Below are positions 48,093-58,800 of a DNA stretch of 64,000 nucleotides, piece after piece. This DNA comes from Patagioenas fasciata. Its lineage: Eukaryota > Chordata > Aves > Columbiformes > Columbidae. The stretch lies in contig NC_092520.1 in NCBI RefSeq assembly GCF_037038585.1, positions 3,052,501-3,116,500 of the forward strand, read 5' to 3'. The notes below the pieces were generated by a model. It searched no databases, was not told the DNA's origin, and was given only the letters and a program-made list of their open reading frames with translations. Position numbers and translations under genes: made by a program. Each line of letters starts with the position of its first letter. The stretch's first letter is position 1.

Positions 48093-48546
48093 TGAACAAG
48101 GGATTGAGTTGAGAGAAGGGAATGGAGGTGGGGAAGGGGCTGGAGCACAAGTGTGATGGGAGCGGCTGAGGGACCTGGGGGGTTCAGCTGGAGAACAGGA
48201 GCTGAGGGGAGACCTTCTGATCTCTGAACTGCCTGAAAGGAGCTTGGAGCCAGGGGGGTCGGGCTCTGCTCCCCAGGAACAAGCACCAGGAGCAGAGGAA
48301 ACGGCCTCAAGTTGCGCCAGGGGAGGTTGAGGTTGGATGTGGGGAACAATTTCTTCCCCAAAGGGCTGTGGGGCATTGGAACAGGCTGCCCAGGGCAGTG
48401 CTGGAGTCACCATCCCTGGAGAGGTTGAACAGACACGTAGATGAGGTTCTTAGAGATGTGAGTTAGTACTGGGGTGGGATAACAATTGGACTTGATGCTC
48501 TTGAAGGTCTTTTCCAACCAAAATGGTTCTATGTTTCTGTGATTCA
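48093..48546 (+). mobile_element. CR1 LINE fragment (group B), near-identical to the 44-kb copy
   Basis: Begins near AAGGGATTGAGTTGAGAGAA, ends TTTTCCAACCAAAATGGTTC with degenerate octamers. It is in the same orientation as the 44.1-kb copy and about 3.9 kb from it, so the pair forms a direct repeat. Confidence 0.96.
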
Positions 48547-49427
48547 AAAGGAACTCAAAAAGCTAATGGGAAATAGGACGTAGGGTTGGGGTTTGCCATC
48601 TGAAGGTAATTTCAACTCTTTATCTTGCTACTGAAGAAAACAGAAGTATTTCCCTGTGTGAAAGAATGTCTGAAATGTGGTACATTCCCCTCCATGCTAC
48701 TCTGCGTAACAGGGTGGTGTGGCCTTAGGGGCACAACCACTGAGTCTGTTCCTACCTGAAAACCAAGCAGTCTTATATTTTGGAAACCTTTTCATAGATA
48801 AATGTGGAGGCAACAAATGGTTCATGGTGGGGAGAGACTAAACCAGTTGTGAGCTTTTAACGCATCCTGTGGCAACCAGCTTGGTTTTGGCCTCTGCTGC
48901 AGTAGTGAAATAGTTGGACCTTTCTCCAGCACATGGCGGGGAACTGCCTGTGGGGGGGCTTTATATGGGGCCTAAAGCAGCCTGTTTTGTGTTGATTGGA
49001 CATAAAGCTGGGTTTACCCTGGGTCTGCTCTTCAGACAACAGTGTAGTATTGAGTTGTACTCATTATCTTGAAGTTGGATGTGATCTAGTGATGTGCTGC
49101 CTGTGGACCACGTGAAGCTGTTCTGCAGGATTATCTCCTTCCATGTGGCTGAAGTGTTTTGGGCAAGATTGTTATGACTTTCTATGGAGCTTAAGAACTT
49201 GAAGAAACTTTCCTTGAGTGCTATTGGGAAAGATCCCATGCTAGGGAAAGGAGGTTGTTACCAAGCATTAGCAAAGAACAGCTGGTTCTACCCCTCTTGA
49301 CTGTTTCTGAAACTTGTGTCTATATCTGTGATTATTTCTTTGTGCCTGGTGACCAAGCAGCCAAGTTTTACCTATCAAATCTGTTATAGTAAATACACTG
49401 GGTTTTCATCTGCAGGTTTGAAAAATG
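48547..49427 (+). other. Intron-like DNA without recognised genes
   Basis: The sequence immediately 5' of the long CR1. No recognised features. Confidence 0.5.
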
Positions 49428-50968
49428 ACAGCTTTGACATATCTGTTAATGGAGGAGTTTGCTTTAGTCGATAAGGACTGGGTTAGGGAACAATTAAGTA
49501 GTCTGGACGTCCATAAATCCATGGGTCCAGATGGGATGCATCCGCGGGTGCTGAGGGAGCTGGCTGAAGTCATTGCTAGACAGCTATCCATCATTTTTGC
49601 CAAGTCTTGGGAAACGGGAGAGGTGCCCGAGGATTGGAGGAAAGCAAATGTCACTCCAGTCTTTAAAAAGGGCAAGAAGGAGGACCCGGGTAATTATAGA
49701 CCGGTCAGCCTCACCTCTGTCCCTGGGAAAGTAATGGAACAGCTCATCCTTGGTGCCATCTCAAGGCACATCAGGGATAAGAGGGTCATTAGGGGCAGTC
49801 AGCATGGCTTTACCAAGGGTAAGTCATGCTTGACCAACCTCATAGCCTTTTATGAGAATGTAACAAGGTGGATGGATGATGGCAGAGCGGTGGATGTGGT
49901 CTACCTTGACTTCAGTAAAGCCTTTGACACAGTCCCTCACAGCATCCTCACAGCTAAATTGAGGAGGTGTGGTCTGGACAATAGAGTAGTGAGGTGGGTT
50001 GCAAACTGGCTTAAAGAGAGAAGCCAGAGAGTGGTGGTCAATGGTGCGGAGTCCAGTTGGAGGCCAGTATCTAGTGGAGTGCCTCAGGGGTCAGTACTGG
50101 GGCCAATATTATTCAATATATTCATTAATGATTTAGACGAGGGAATTGAGTGTACTATCAGCAAGTTTGCTGATGACACTAAGCTGGGAGGAGTGGCTGA
50201 CATGCCAGAGGCTGTGCCGCCATCCAGCGGGACCTGGACAGGCTGGAGAGTTGGGCGGGGGATAATCTGATGGAATTTAACAAGGGAAAGTGTAGAGTCC
50301 TGCATCTGGGCAGGAACAATCCCAAGTTCCAGTATAGGTTGGGGCATGACCTATTAGAGAGCAGTGTAGGGGAAAGGGACCTGGGGGTCCTGGTGGACAA
50401 CAGGATGACCATGAGCCAGCACTGTGCCCTTGTGGCCAGGAAGGCTAATGGCATCCTTGGGTGTATTACAAGGGGGGTGGTCAGTAGATCGAGAGAGGTC
50501 CTCCTTCCCCTCTACTCCGCCCTGGTGAGACCCCATCTGGAATATTGTGTTCAGTTCTGGGCCCCTCAGTTCAAGAAGGACAGGGAACTGCTGGAGAGGG
50601 TCCAGCGTAGGGCAACAAAGATGATTAAGGGAGTGGAGCATCTCCCTTATGAAGAAAGGCTGAGGGAGCTGGGGCTCTTTAGTTTGGAGAAGAGGAGACT
50701 GAGGGGTGACCTTATTAATGTTTATAAATATATAAAGGGTGAGTGCCATGAGGATGGAGTCAGGCTCTTCTCAGTGGCAAACAATGATAGGACAAGGGGC
50801 AATGGGATCAAGCTGGAACACAAGAGGTTCCACTTAAATTTGAGAAAGAACTTCTTCTCAGTGAGGGTAACAGAGCACTGGAACAGGCTGCCCAGGGAGG
50901 TTGTGGAGTCTCCTTCTCTGCAGACATTCAAAGCCCGCCTGGACACCTTCCTGTGCGACCTCACCTAG
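49425..50968 (+). pseudogene. CR1 ORF2 (reverse transcriptase) remnant with one frameshift
   Basis: ORF2 of CR1 normally encodes an AP-like endonuclease followed by a reverse transcriptase that copies the element RNA at the insertion site. Here only about 515 C-terminal codons remain. Counting from the ATG at 49425, RT landmarks are [14 protein letters not shown] (residues 33-46), [13 protein letters not shown] (90-102), the motif A block [13 protein letters not shown] (160-172), [15 protein letters not shown] (216-230) and the catalytic FADD (248-251, 50166-50177). The frame is lost at about 50208-50211, where GAGGC stands where the downstream frame implies GAGGGC, a one-base deletion. The second frame then stays open to TAG at 50966-50968 and carries the CR1 C-terminus ([20 protein letters not shown]). 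There are no other internal stops. The missing endonuclease and the frameshift make it inactive. The ATG is arbitrary and probably lies in flanking DNA. Confidence 0.95.
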
Positions 50969-51056
50969 GCGTTCCTGCTCCAGCAGGGGGATTGGACTAG
51001 ATGATCTTTTGAGGTCCCTTCCAATCCCAAACATACTGTGATACTGTGATACTGTG
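49428..51056 (+). mobile_element. Long CR1 LINE copy (group C), 5'-truncated, with reverse transcriptase
   Basis: About 1.63 kb in sense orientation. It contains the RT domain and C-terminal part of ORF2, a very short 3' UTR (50969-51032) and three exact ATACTGTG octamers at 51033-51056; there is no poly-A tail, as expected for CR1. The 5' end of homology is near 49428-49450, so ORF1 and the ORF2 endonuclease domain are missing. Preservation is far better than in the other copies, suggesting a younger insertion. The exact 5' junction cannot be fixed without alignment to a consensus. Confidence 0.97.
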
Positions 51057-51124
51057 TTTAAAGAGAAAAACCAAGGGTTTCAGGAGCCGATGTTTAAAAT
51101 GTCTACTTTGAGCTCAAGGAGAGA

Positions 51125-51480
51125 TTTAAGAGACGTCACGCTTACACCTCCATAACAACTGAGCCACATTGCAGAGAGAGAGCGCTCGAGATCTTGACTG
51201 CATATATAAGGTTCAAACGCATGGGCTAAACAAGTGTTAGGTGACAAAGATGCTTCCCCAGCGTGGGGAGCGAAACCTTATGAAGCTGCGAAAAGCAACA
51301 CAAACAGCCTGTCGAAAGACAGAGCTAGACGAGATGCGGGGCTGTCTCTGTGTTTTCGCTCTAGAGGGATGCTGTGAAGCCCAACAGATTGAGGACCAAA
51401 GCGTAGGTGGCGTGTGAAGAAGGCACTTGCGTCACGTCACTGGAATAGAAGCGGGTGCGTGATGCTCTGCTCTCGTTGTC
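51125..51480 (+). promoter_or_regulatory. CpG-rich patch with TATA box and CRE-like site, candidate promoter
   Basis: About 19 CpGs in roughly 350 bp, much denser than the flanks. GACGTCAC (CRE-like) is at 51132-51139 and a strong TATA motif, TATATAAG, is at 51203-51210, about 65 bp downstream. A second CRE/E-box-like GCGTCACGTCAC lies near 51430-51441. The patch begins about 70 bp after the CR1 tail. It could be an internal promoter, an enhancer, or part of an unrecognised inserted element; no LTR ends or ORF were found. Confidence 0.35.
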
Positions 51481-52446
51481 CCCACTACTGAAGGCAGGTG
51501 GTATCAGCTGTTTGTGAAAAAGAAGAAGAAAAAAGGTTTTTAACAGGTTTGGTCAGTCAATACTAAATAGAATTAAAAAAAAAAAAAGAAAATGTGAGAT
51601 TCTTGAGGGTTTGGCAGAAGACTGAACAGCAGACGGCTCCATTTGAAAACACCTAGGGTCCAAGCTGATTGTACAATATTAGTAATATTGGGACAGTATG
51701 TTTTCTAGCCCAGTAAAAAATGTTATCGCCCTTTCTTAGCTTGGATCTTCCTCAGCAGTACCTAAGGGATGATGATTTTCTTAACTGCAGTCTCATGGTC
51801 TACTTAATAGCTTGCAGTTGCTTTGCTGCTGAAGAGAGAAATGGACATTCCTGGAAAGCAGCATGATCCAAACCCCCAACTTGCTGGGATATGTAAAGTT
51901 GCTTAGAAAGCTAAAAGTTAATAGCCAGAATTTAAAGAGGGAGAAGATGGTGGTTTACAGCAGTTCAGCCAACGTGGCTGGCTTGAGGGTTTAGTGCTAG
52001 AAAAGGTATTTCCATCCTGACTGTTTCCACTTTTTTGGAGTTTATATGTTAGTATAAACCTCAGACTCTTGTAAAACTTGGTAAAGCACTTAGTTTCTCT
52101 AATGGAAACATCTATTTAGAAAGGGAGAAAGAAGGGAATGTAATAATTTTTTTCGAGTCTTCTTTCCACGTCACTTCTGAACACAATGTGAGTGGTGGCC
52201 ATGTTTTCCCAGCTCACTGGGTTGTCCTTTCCCTGGCCACCAGACAGAGCCACCTCTCCAAAATTTTTCCTGGATAGAAGCTACACAAGAGCTGCTTTGC
52301 TTGCTTCTCTACAGCACCTCGATGCACGGGAGAAAAACTAGCATGGGGCTGTGAAGGAAATGCAACACATCTGGGATTTCAAGTTCCTGAAAAGCCTTTT
52401 TTTCATGTTGGCTAGTAAGTTTGTTCTATTTATTTCCTGTGTTTTC
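51481..52446 (+). other. Intron-like DNA
   Basis: A poly-A run of 13 lies at 51575-51587. Nothing else is recognised. Confidence 0.5.
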
Positions 52447-52650
52447 GTGGAATCATAGAATGGTTTGGGTTGGAAGGGACCTTCAAAGCTCATCCAGTGC
52501 CACCCCTGCCATGAGCAGGGACATCTTCACCAGCTCAGGTTGCTCAGAGCCCCGTCCAGCCTGGCCTGGGATGTCTCCAGGAATGGTTCATCCACCACCT
52601 CTCTGGCCAACCTGTGTCAGGGCCTCACCACACTCTTGATACTTTGAGAT
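52447..52650 (-). mobile_element. CR1 LINE 3' fragment (group A)
   Basis: Minus-strand tail GTGGAATCATAGAATGGTTT with the group A block, diverging after GGCCAACCTGTGTCAGGGCC. About 200 bp. Confidence 0.94.
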
Positions 52651-53223
52651 AACATTGCTCAACACATGGATGTGCCTTGCTCATCGATGTTCTTGCACAA
52701 TGTAGTTGACACCAATGTGTCAGTGGCAGCTCTGGGCAGGAGGCAGCCTAGGACTGGTCACACTGGTGCTGCTGGTGTGATGGCCAACAAGAATCCAGCT
52801 GTGCTTTCTGCAGAACTGGACCATGTTTTGCCTGGGTTGATAAGGAAACGAAGGCTCATAAGCTTTGATCCTGAGCAACAAGGCATCAGTCTTCCTAATT
52901 AATGCTCTGAAAGAGTTAAAAAATGCTTTTGGCACAGCTGCTTCTCTTCTGTGTAAACGCTCATCCTATAAGTGTATGCAGCTTGGAGAATGTGGGTTCT
53001 GGCTACCTTGTAAGAGCAGATTTTGGGTGCTGAGAACTTTAGATGCTCCTCTGAGCTCCAGAGGGTTTGTCAGCCTGGCTTTTATCATGCAGTCTGCAGA
53101 ACAGCAAGTGTTCCTCTGCAATTGGCTGTCAAGCAGTTTCTGAGAACTTATTGGGAGGTGAAGCCTGGGTTTTGGGGCAGTGTCTTACATTCCTTGAAGA
53201 AAGTGATTTCCATACATAAATAT

Positions 53224-53287
53224 AAAATCAGAGAATAAATAAGTCAGCTTGGGAAGGAGCTCAGGAGGTCATCTAGTCCAACCACGT
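53224..53287 (-). mobile_element. Old CR1 LINE 3' tail
   Basis: AAATCAGAGAATAAATAAGT, then a diverged TTGGGAAGGAGCTC and GGAGGTCATCTAGTCCAACC. Only the 3' tail is recognisable; this wording of the tail belongs to older CR1 subfamilies. Confidence 0.75.
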
Positions 53288-53329
53288 GCTTGGGTCAGCT
53301 GTGAAATCATCTGAAGAGCAAGATGATCA

Positions 53330-53445
53330 AAGACAAGGTGCTCATGGATATGGGTTAGTGGTGAACTTGGCAGTGTTGGGTTAAAGGTTGGACTTGATGA
53401 TCTCAAAGGTCTTTTCCAACCAAAAACTTCCATTCAATGACTCTT
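53330..53445 (+). mobile_element. Old CR1 LINE 3' fragment
   Basis: Sense tail: ATGGGTTAGTGGTGAACTTG, GGCAGTGTTGGGTTAAAGG, TTGGACTTGATGATCTC and TCTTTTCCAACCAAAA. It is about 45 bp from the preceding minus-strand tail; the two are head-to-head. Confidence 0.88.
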
Positions 53446-55652
53446 GTGTAACTGTTCTTAAACCAGCTTAAGAAATATCAGAGATGAAAAGCAAAAAAAA
53501 AACCCACAAACATTCAAACATATTGCTGATAAGCCCATAAAATTCAAAAATAGGATCATGCTACTGGGAATGAAGAAGGAGCTGTTGGTGGGAATGGTTG
53601 GCTGGAGATTGATGGAGATATTTAAGTGTCAAATTAACCGTGAGCCAGATAGACTTGCTGTCGCACATCAGCTGGACTGTAATCTTGATGTGAAGATACC
53701 CATGTTGGTTTATAATCTGTCCTCGAGTTGGGAAAACAAAGTCTTCTAGTTCTGGCAAGCAGTGTGGAAGCTCTTGGATATCTCAGGCTTAACCTAGACC
53801 ATGATGCTCACATCTCATGGACACAGGAGGAAAATGGAGGTCTTGAAACTCCTGCAGTGATTGAGCCTTCCTGTCTGATCCCTGTTTTCAGCTGAAAATA
53901 ACTCTTAAAACAAGCAGAAACAGCTAGATTTCCAGAGCTAGGAAAAGACGTAGGAAGCTATAGTTTGCTCTACCAGTTCAGATCCCTTCTGTCTTGTGCT
54001 TTCTAAGAGACCCTTAAGGACTAGCAGGATTCTCATCATTTTGTATAAATGAAATGATTTTGTTAGGCCCTATAAACACCTTGTAAGGACTGGGAAAAGG
54101 ATTGACCTCAGAGGAGCTTCTCATCCTGGAATACTTTGAAGGGAAAGTTCCTTTACATAGATGGTACTTGAGGGGGACTTTCCAAACTTGGTGCAAACAA
54201 CATTCTCCAAAAATTATTGTTCTTGTTGAATTCCTTTTTTCCTGCCCCTTAGGTAGCTCTTTACCCTGTTAATGCAGGGTATTTTATATTACAGCCTTGT
54301 GCAAATCTGCATAAATTCTTACTAAAATCAGTCCTAGAGTTTTCCTGCTGCACATCTTCCCATAAGTGGCCTAAAGTATGAATGGTGAGTTGGAATTCTT
54401 CCCCCTCCTCTTCCTCTCTGTGTAAATAGATGTTCCTTTCCCTGTTACTCTCTATTTGCACCATCAGACACAGCATCCCTGGCGTTTACACCTCTATCTG
54501 ACTTATTTTTTCTTAATTCCATCTTCTTCTCCCCTTCTCCAGTCTGACCAGTTACCCAGTTGAGAAACGCTCTCTGCAGCCTTCAACTGCATGGTACTGG
54601 TGGCTTTGAACTCACGTGTGCTCATCCAGGGAACAGTCATTTTTATGTCGATTTGCCCTTGGGTTTCAGCAATATATAAGAACCAGTCAGACACAAAGAA
54701 AGGCGTTGCTGATGGTATTTTGTTGTGTTTTTTTTGCTTCTAGTGGTTATAAAGCTCAATCCTGAGATTTCTTGCTGAGATGCTGTTTTGGGTACTTGGT
54801 GCTTACTCTGTTTGAATATGCCAATATTTTTTTTCAGGACTTGTATATTCAAGAGGGTGGCAGAAACTGGTTTATCCATCCAGCAAGTTATTTCATGTGA
54901 GGTGCTCTCGGTGTTTTACATTTTAACAAAAAAAAAGCTTGATCTAAGAGCAAATGAAGTCTAGTTTCTTTGGGAGCTATTTCAAATCTTTAATCTTCCC
55001 ACTTCCACCCTTTCATGTCTCTGGCTGTATGTGCTGAAGAGGCTTTGACAGTGGGTTGGTTTAGAACTGCTCTTCTCTTGGGGAAAAGGTTCATTTGATC
55101 CTTTCCAACAACTTCTTTTGGAGATCTTGCCAGTGCGTAAGCACTTTGAGGACTGGAAAATATTGATGCTCCAGGGCATCATTGCCTGGGGAAGGAAGGA
55201 AGGGGGTAACTAAGAGTAGAGGATAACAGGAATAAGGGCATTTATGCAATCACACTGTGTTTTCTTAAGGAAATAAGCTGAAAACAAAGATATTGTTAGC
55301 TCTTGGCTGGCATAAGGAAAACTGCCTGTTTTCTGCAGACAGGAGCTTCCCTCGGTGTTCCTGGCTCTTAATCTGAATTGACTGCAGATGAAAACACAAA
55401 GTGGCTTATTGGAAGTGAAGTGGACTGAACTGAAAGCTATTTAATTCTGGAAATTCTGTGTTTGTGTGCAGTGGGCTTGCCCTTTCAAGATACATGGGCT
55501 ACTTTTTGTGTGAACATCTTAATAACTGTGTGGATGTGAGGATTAAAAACAATGCTTTTCTTTGGGAGTTCTGCGCTCCAGAAAGTCCTTCTCTGCTTGC
55601 CTAGGATGTGGCTGATTTTTGGTCAGTATTCCAGATGTGTGAGGTGCCTGAC
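53446..55652 (+). other. Intron-like DNA without recognised genes
   Basis: No repeats or coding sequences are recognised in these 2.2 kb beyond short A and T runs. Confidence 0.5.
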
Positions 55653-55766
55653 CCACATGGAGGGGTTTAAAAGGCATATAGATGAGGCTCTTAATGCTAG
55701 AGTTAGGTTATGGTTTGACTTGATGATCTGGATGGTCTCTTCCAACCAAAATAATTCTATGATTCT
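55653..55766 (+). mobile_element. CR1 LINE 3' tail (group B)
   Basis: ACATGGAGGGGTTTAAAAGG, then GATGAGGCTCTTAATGCTAG and TCTTCCAACCAAAATAATTC with an octamer. Last ~115 bp only. Confidence 0.92.
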
Positions 55767-56367
55767 TTCTTCAGAGCAGGTGTAGCCTTGAAATTGAGCA
55801 CGTTTCTCATGTTTCCTTGATGCTTGTGTAAGGATCCATCCACAAAATATGTGTGGGAAGCCTTTCTTTTTCTTGTCTGGTGCTGAATGTTCTGCCTTGA
55901 GGAGCGTCCTTGTCATCTTTGTGGTGAGATCAATATCTTTCTAGGTAGGAAAGGTCATCTTTGTGAATGAACCCTTGTTCCTTGTGGTCAGTCTTATTAG
56001 CATTTTGTATCGTTTGCATAACAAACCTTTAATCTGTGATACTGAGCGCTCTGCCCTGGTAAAAATGTTTCCACTAGTGCCATGTCACAAAGCTATTTAA
56101 GAAAAATGAACTTTCAGTCTCTCCTTTTTCTCTCTGTGAACTTTTCCTGGAAAGCTGGGTGTTTTATTGGGAAGGGAAGAAAAATACTGGTGCTGTTGCA
56201 TCCTGGCCTCTGGGCTCCTGTGGGACGTGCTATTTAGCTGCTCCAGATGTTTGGATAAGCTGTTCTGGACTGGAAGCAATTCCCACCAAACTGCATAGCT
56301 ACATATTAATGGGCCCCTTGGGGTCTCGCCTCAAGATGATGTTCAATGCAGCACAAGGCTGAGGATC
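55767..56367 (+). other. Intron-like DNA
   Basis: Nothing is recognised. Confidence 0.5.
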
Positions 56368-56757
56368 ATAATCATAGAATAGTTGGGGTTGGAAGGGACT
56401 TTCAAAGCCCCCCCAGTCCCACCCCTGCCATGACAGGGACATCTTCACCAGCTCAGGTTGCTCAGAGCCCCGTCCAGCCTGGCCTGGGATGTCTCCAGGG
56501 ATGGTTCATCCACCACCTCTCTGGCCAACCTGGGCCAGGCTCTCACCACCCTCAGGGACAACAATTTCTTCCTCATGTCTGGCCTGAATCTCCCTCCTTT
56601 AGTTTTAAACTATCACCCCTTGTGATATTCCAACAGTCCCTGCTGAAAAGTTTGTCCCCATCTTTCTTCTCAGCCCCTTTTAAGTCCAGAAATGCCACAC
56701 TAAAGTCTCCCTGGAGCTTCTCTTCTCCAGGCTGGACACCCCAGCTCTCTCAGCCTT
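56368..56757 (-). mobile_element. CR1 LINE fragment (group A)
   Basis: Minus-strand tail, group A block and the first part of the ORF2 C-terminal segment, stopping at CCAGCTCTCTCAGCCTTGGA. A second minus-strand CR1 starts 20 bp further on. Confidence 0.95.
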
Positions 56758-56776
56758 GGATCATTTTTGTCATACA

Positions 56777-57005
56777 ATAGAATCATAGAATGTGCTGAGT
56801 TGGAAAGGACCCACAAAGATCATTGAGTCCAACTCCTACCCTTGCACAGGACAACCCCACAATTCACACAGTGTCTGAGGATGTTGTCCAGTCTCTTCTT
56901 GAACACTGTCAGGTTTGGGGCTATGACACCTCCCTGGGGAGCCTGTTCCAGTGTCCAGCACCCTCTGGGTGAAGAACCTTTTCCTCATGTCCAACCTAAT
57001 GATTT
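56777..57005 (-). mobile_element. CR1 LINE 3' fragment (group D)
   Basis: Minus-strand tail ATAGAATCATAGAATGTGCT, then GAGTCCAACTCCTACCCTTG and the complement of the group D hallmark (TCTCTTCTTGAACACTGTCA). It belongs to the same subgroup as 13650-13842 and is better preserved. Confidence 0.94.
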
Positions 57006-58631
57006 AAAAATGGTCATTAGTGCTTTGGGGCGCACAATATGGAGAGCTTTGCACCAGCAACCCAGACCCCAGGGCTCATTGCAACCTGGCTGTCTTGTGT
57101 TCTGGCTGTCTTTGCCTGACAGACATCAGTCACCTGATGGTTGTGAATGAGAAGGGGGGAAGATGTAGAAATGGCTGTAAGGATGGGCAGCAATACTGAG
57201 AGTTTCACAAGTTATGGGGTTACCCCTATTCTTTATGATTTACTGATTACCCAATAACTCCTGTTTAGCTTTGCATAGAGTTTCACTGTGGGGGATGAAG
57301 GGAAGATGATGGTTGCCTTTCTGTGAAGGCAGTTTGCTGCAGATGTCCTTATTTCATGCTGATGATGATTATCTTGTATCTATTGGTTTGCTTATCTCTG
57401 TTGATAATGTCCTGAGTGGTGGCATCACTGGTGACTGGAGGAGCATCACTGATGCTGGGGAGGGCACTGAGATGGAGTGGGTTAATGCTTATTGCATTAA
57501 GAGTCCTCAACACATGACTGAAAGCTCTTCGATTTGCATCAGTAAATGAGTTTTTGAGTCCCTCATGACTGGTCCTTTCCATAAGGAAAAGACGACAGTA
57601 GCTGATGGAACTGGCAGATGGGGTTTTGGTTTTTGGTTTTGTTAGAACAGAACTCTCCAGGCATGGGTTGGAAATGATTGTGAGTCTCCTCTGTTAACTC
57701 TGGGAGTCACCCTGTGGATAGAGGGATGGTTTCCTCCCTGACTTCACCCTCTCTCCTCTTCCTTTGATGTGTCACTTTGAATGTTGCAGCCAGAATGACC
57801 TTGACCAGCACTTCAAGATGCTCTTTGGGAAGCGAGGAGCGTCACAACCGCTTGCCAAGTCAATTGAGAAAATTCCCTTCTGAAAGATTTATGCTGCTGT
57901 AAACAGTAAAATCACTTTGTCCTTATTCGTGTCTTCCTAAAGATCAGCTCCCAGGTTTTGAAAGAATACACACATCAGCAGTCAAGACGATATTTACCTG
58001 ACGTTGAGGAGCTGTGTGATGGGCTGCTTGTAACCTGTCTCTCGCTACCCATTTGTTTCCTCGGATGCAATTTTCATTCACTGTGCAGTGTCTAGGTTGA
58101 GCTTGTAAATCCTTTGGGAGGGGAAACTGTCACTTCTGTCTTCCTGCGTTTATACAGAAGTGGAAATGATTCACTAAGAACTGGAAAAAGGCTGTAGGAA
58201 CACAAGACCTTTGGTTTATTGAGCGTCTTGAAAGGGGAGAGGGGTAAACTGGATGTTACCCCTTGCTCTGTCAGAAGTCAGACTATGAAAATGGAGATAG
58301 AAGAGGGCATGGGCTGTGTGAGTATCTAATTTTTCTGATCTTGTTTTTGTTTCCATGTTTTTCAAGCGAGCAGAAAGCTGTAGCAGAGGTGATGAAACAC
58401 AGCCAGTTGTGGGAATCTGCCCTGACAGCTCGTCAGAAGGGGATTGTCTTATCACAGACTGGAATAACCATGGGGGGCAACACGTTAAATTTGGAGTTGC
58501 TTTATGAGAAAGGCTTCCAGGATGTGCTATAGCTGTTTGATTGAAAAAAAAAACCCTGAATATGTGTTATTCTGGAAGCTGAGGCTCCTGTGGGGTTTGG
58601 CACTTGATATTTCATTTAATCTTGGACCCAT
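57006..58631 (+). other. Intron-like DNA with two exon-like short ORFs
   Basis: Two acceptor-like sites are followed by short open frames that end in stops: CAG at about 57787-57789 with codons to TGA at 57881-57883, and TTTTTCAAG ending at 58366 with 54 codons to TAG at about 58530. Neither has a recognised domain or good donor; they are described under findings. Confidence 0.4.
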
Positions 58632-58800
58632 TGGCTCACTTGGATGGGAAGGGACCTCAGGAGGGCTCTACTTGATCTCACCCTGCTCAATGTAGGACCA
58701 ACACTAAGCTCAGACCAGGTTGCTCAGAGCTTTGCCCAAATAGGTCTTGAAAACCTCCAAGGACAGACCTTGTGCAACCTTTCAGAGATACAACTTCTGA
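58632..58800 (-). mobile_element. Old diverged CR1 LINE 3' fragment
   Basis: Recognisable from TGGGAAGGGACCTCAGGAGG, GACCAGGTTGCTCAGAGC and TCTTGAAAACCTCCAAGGA, which match the complement of old CR1 tails. The octamer end is lost and homology fades near 58800. Confidence 0.8.
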
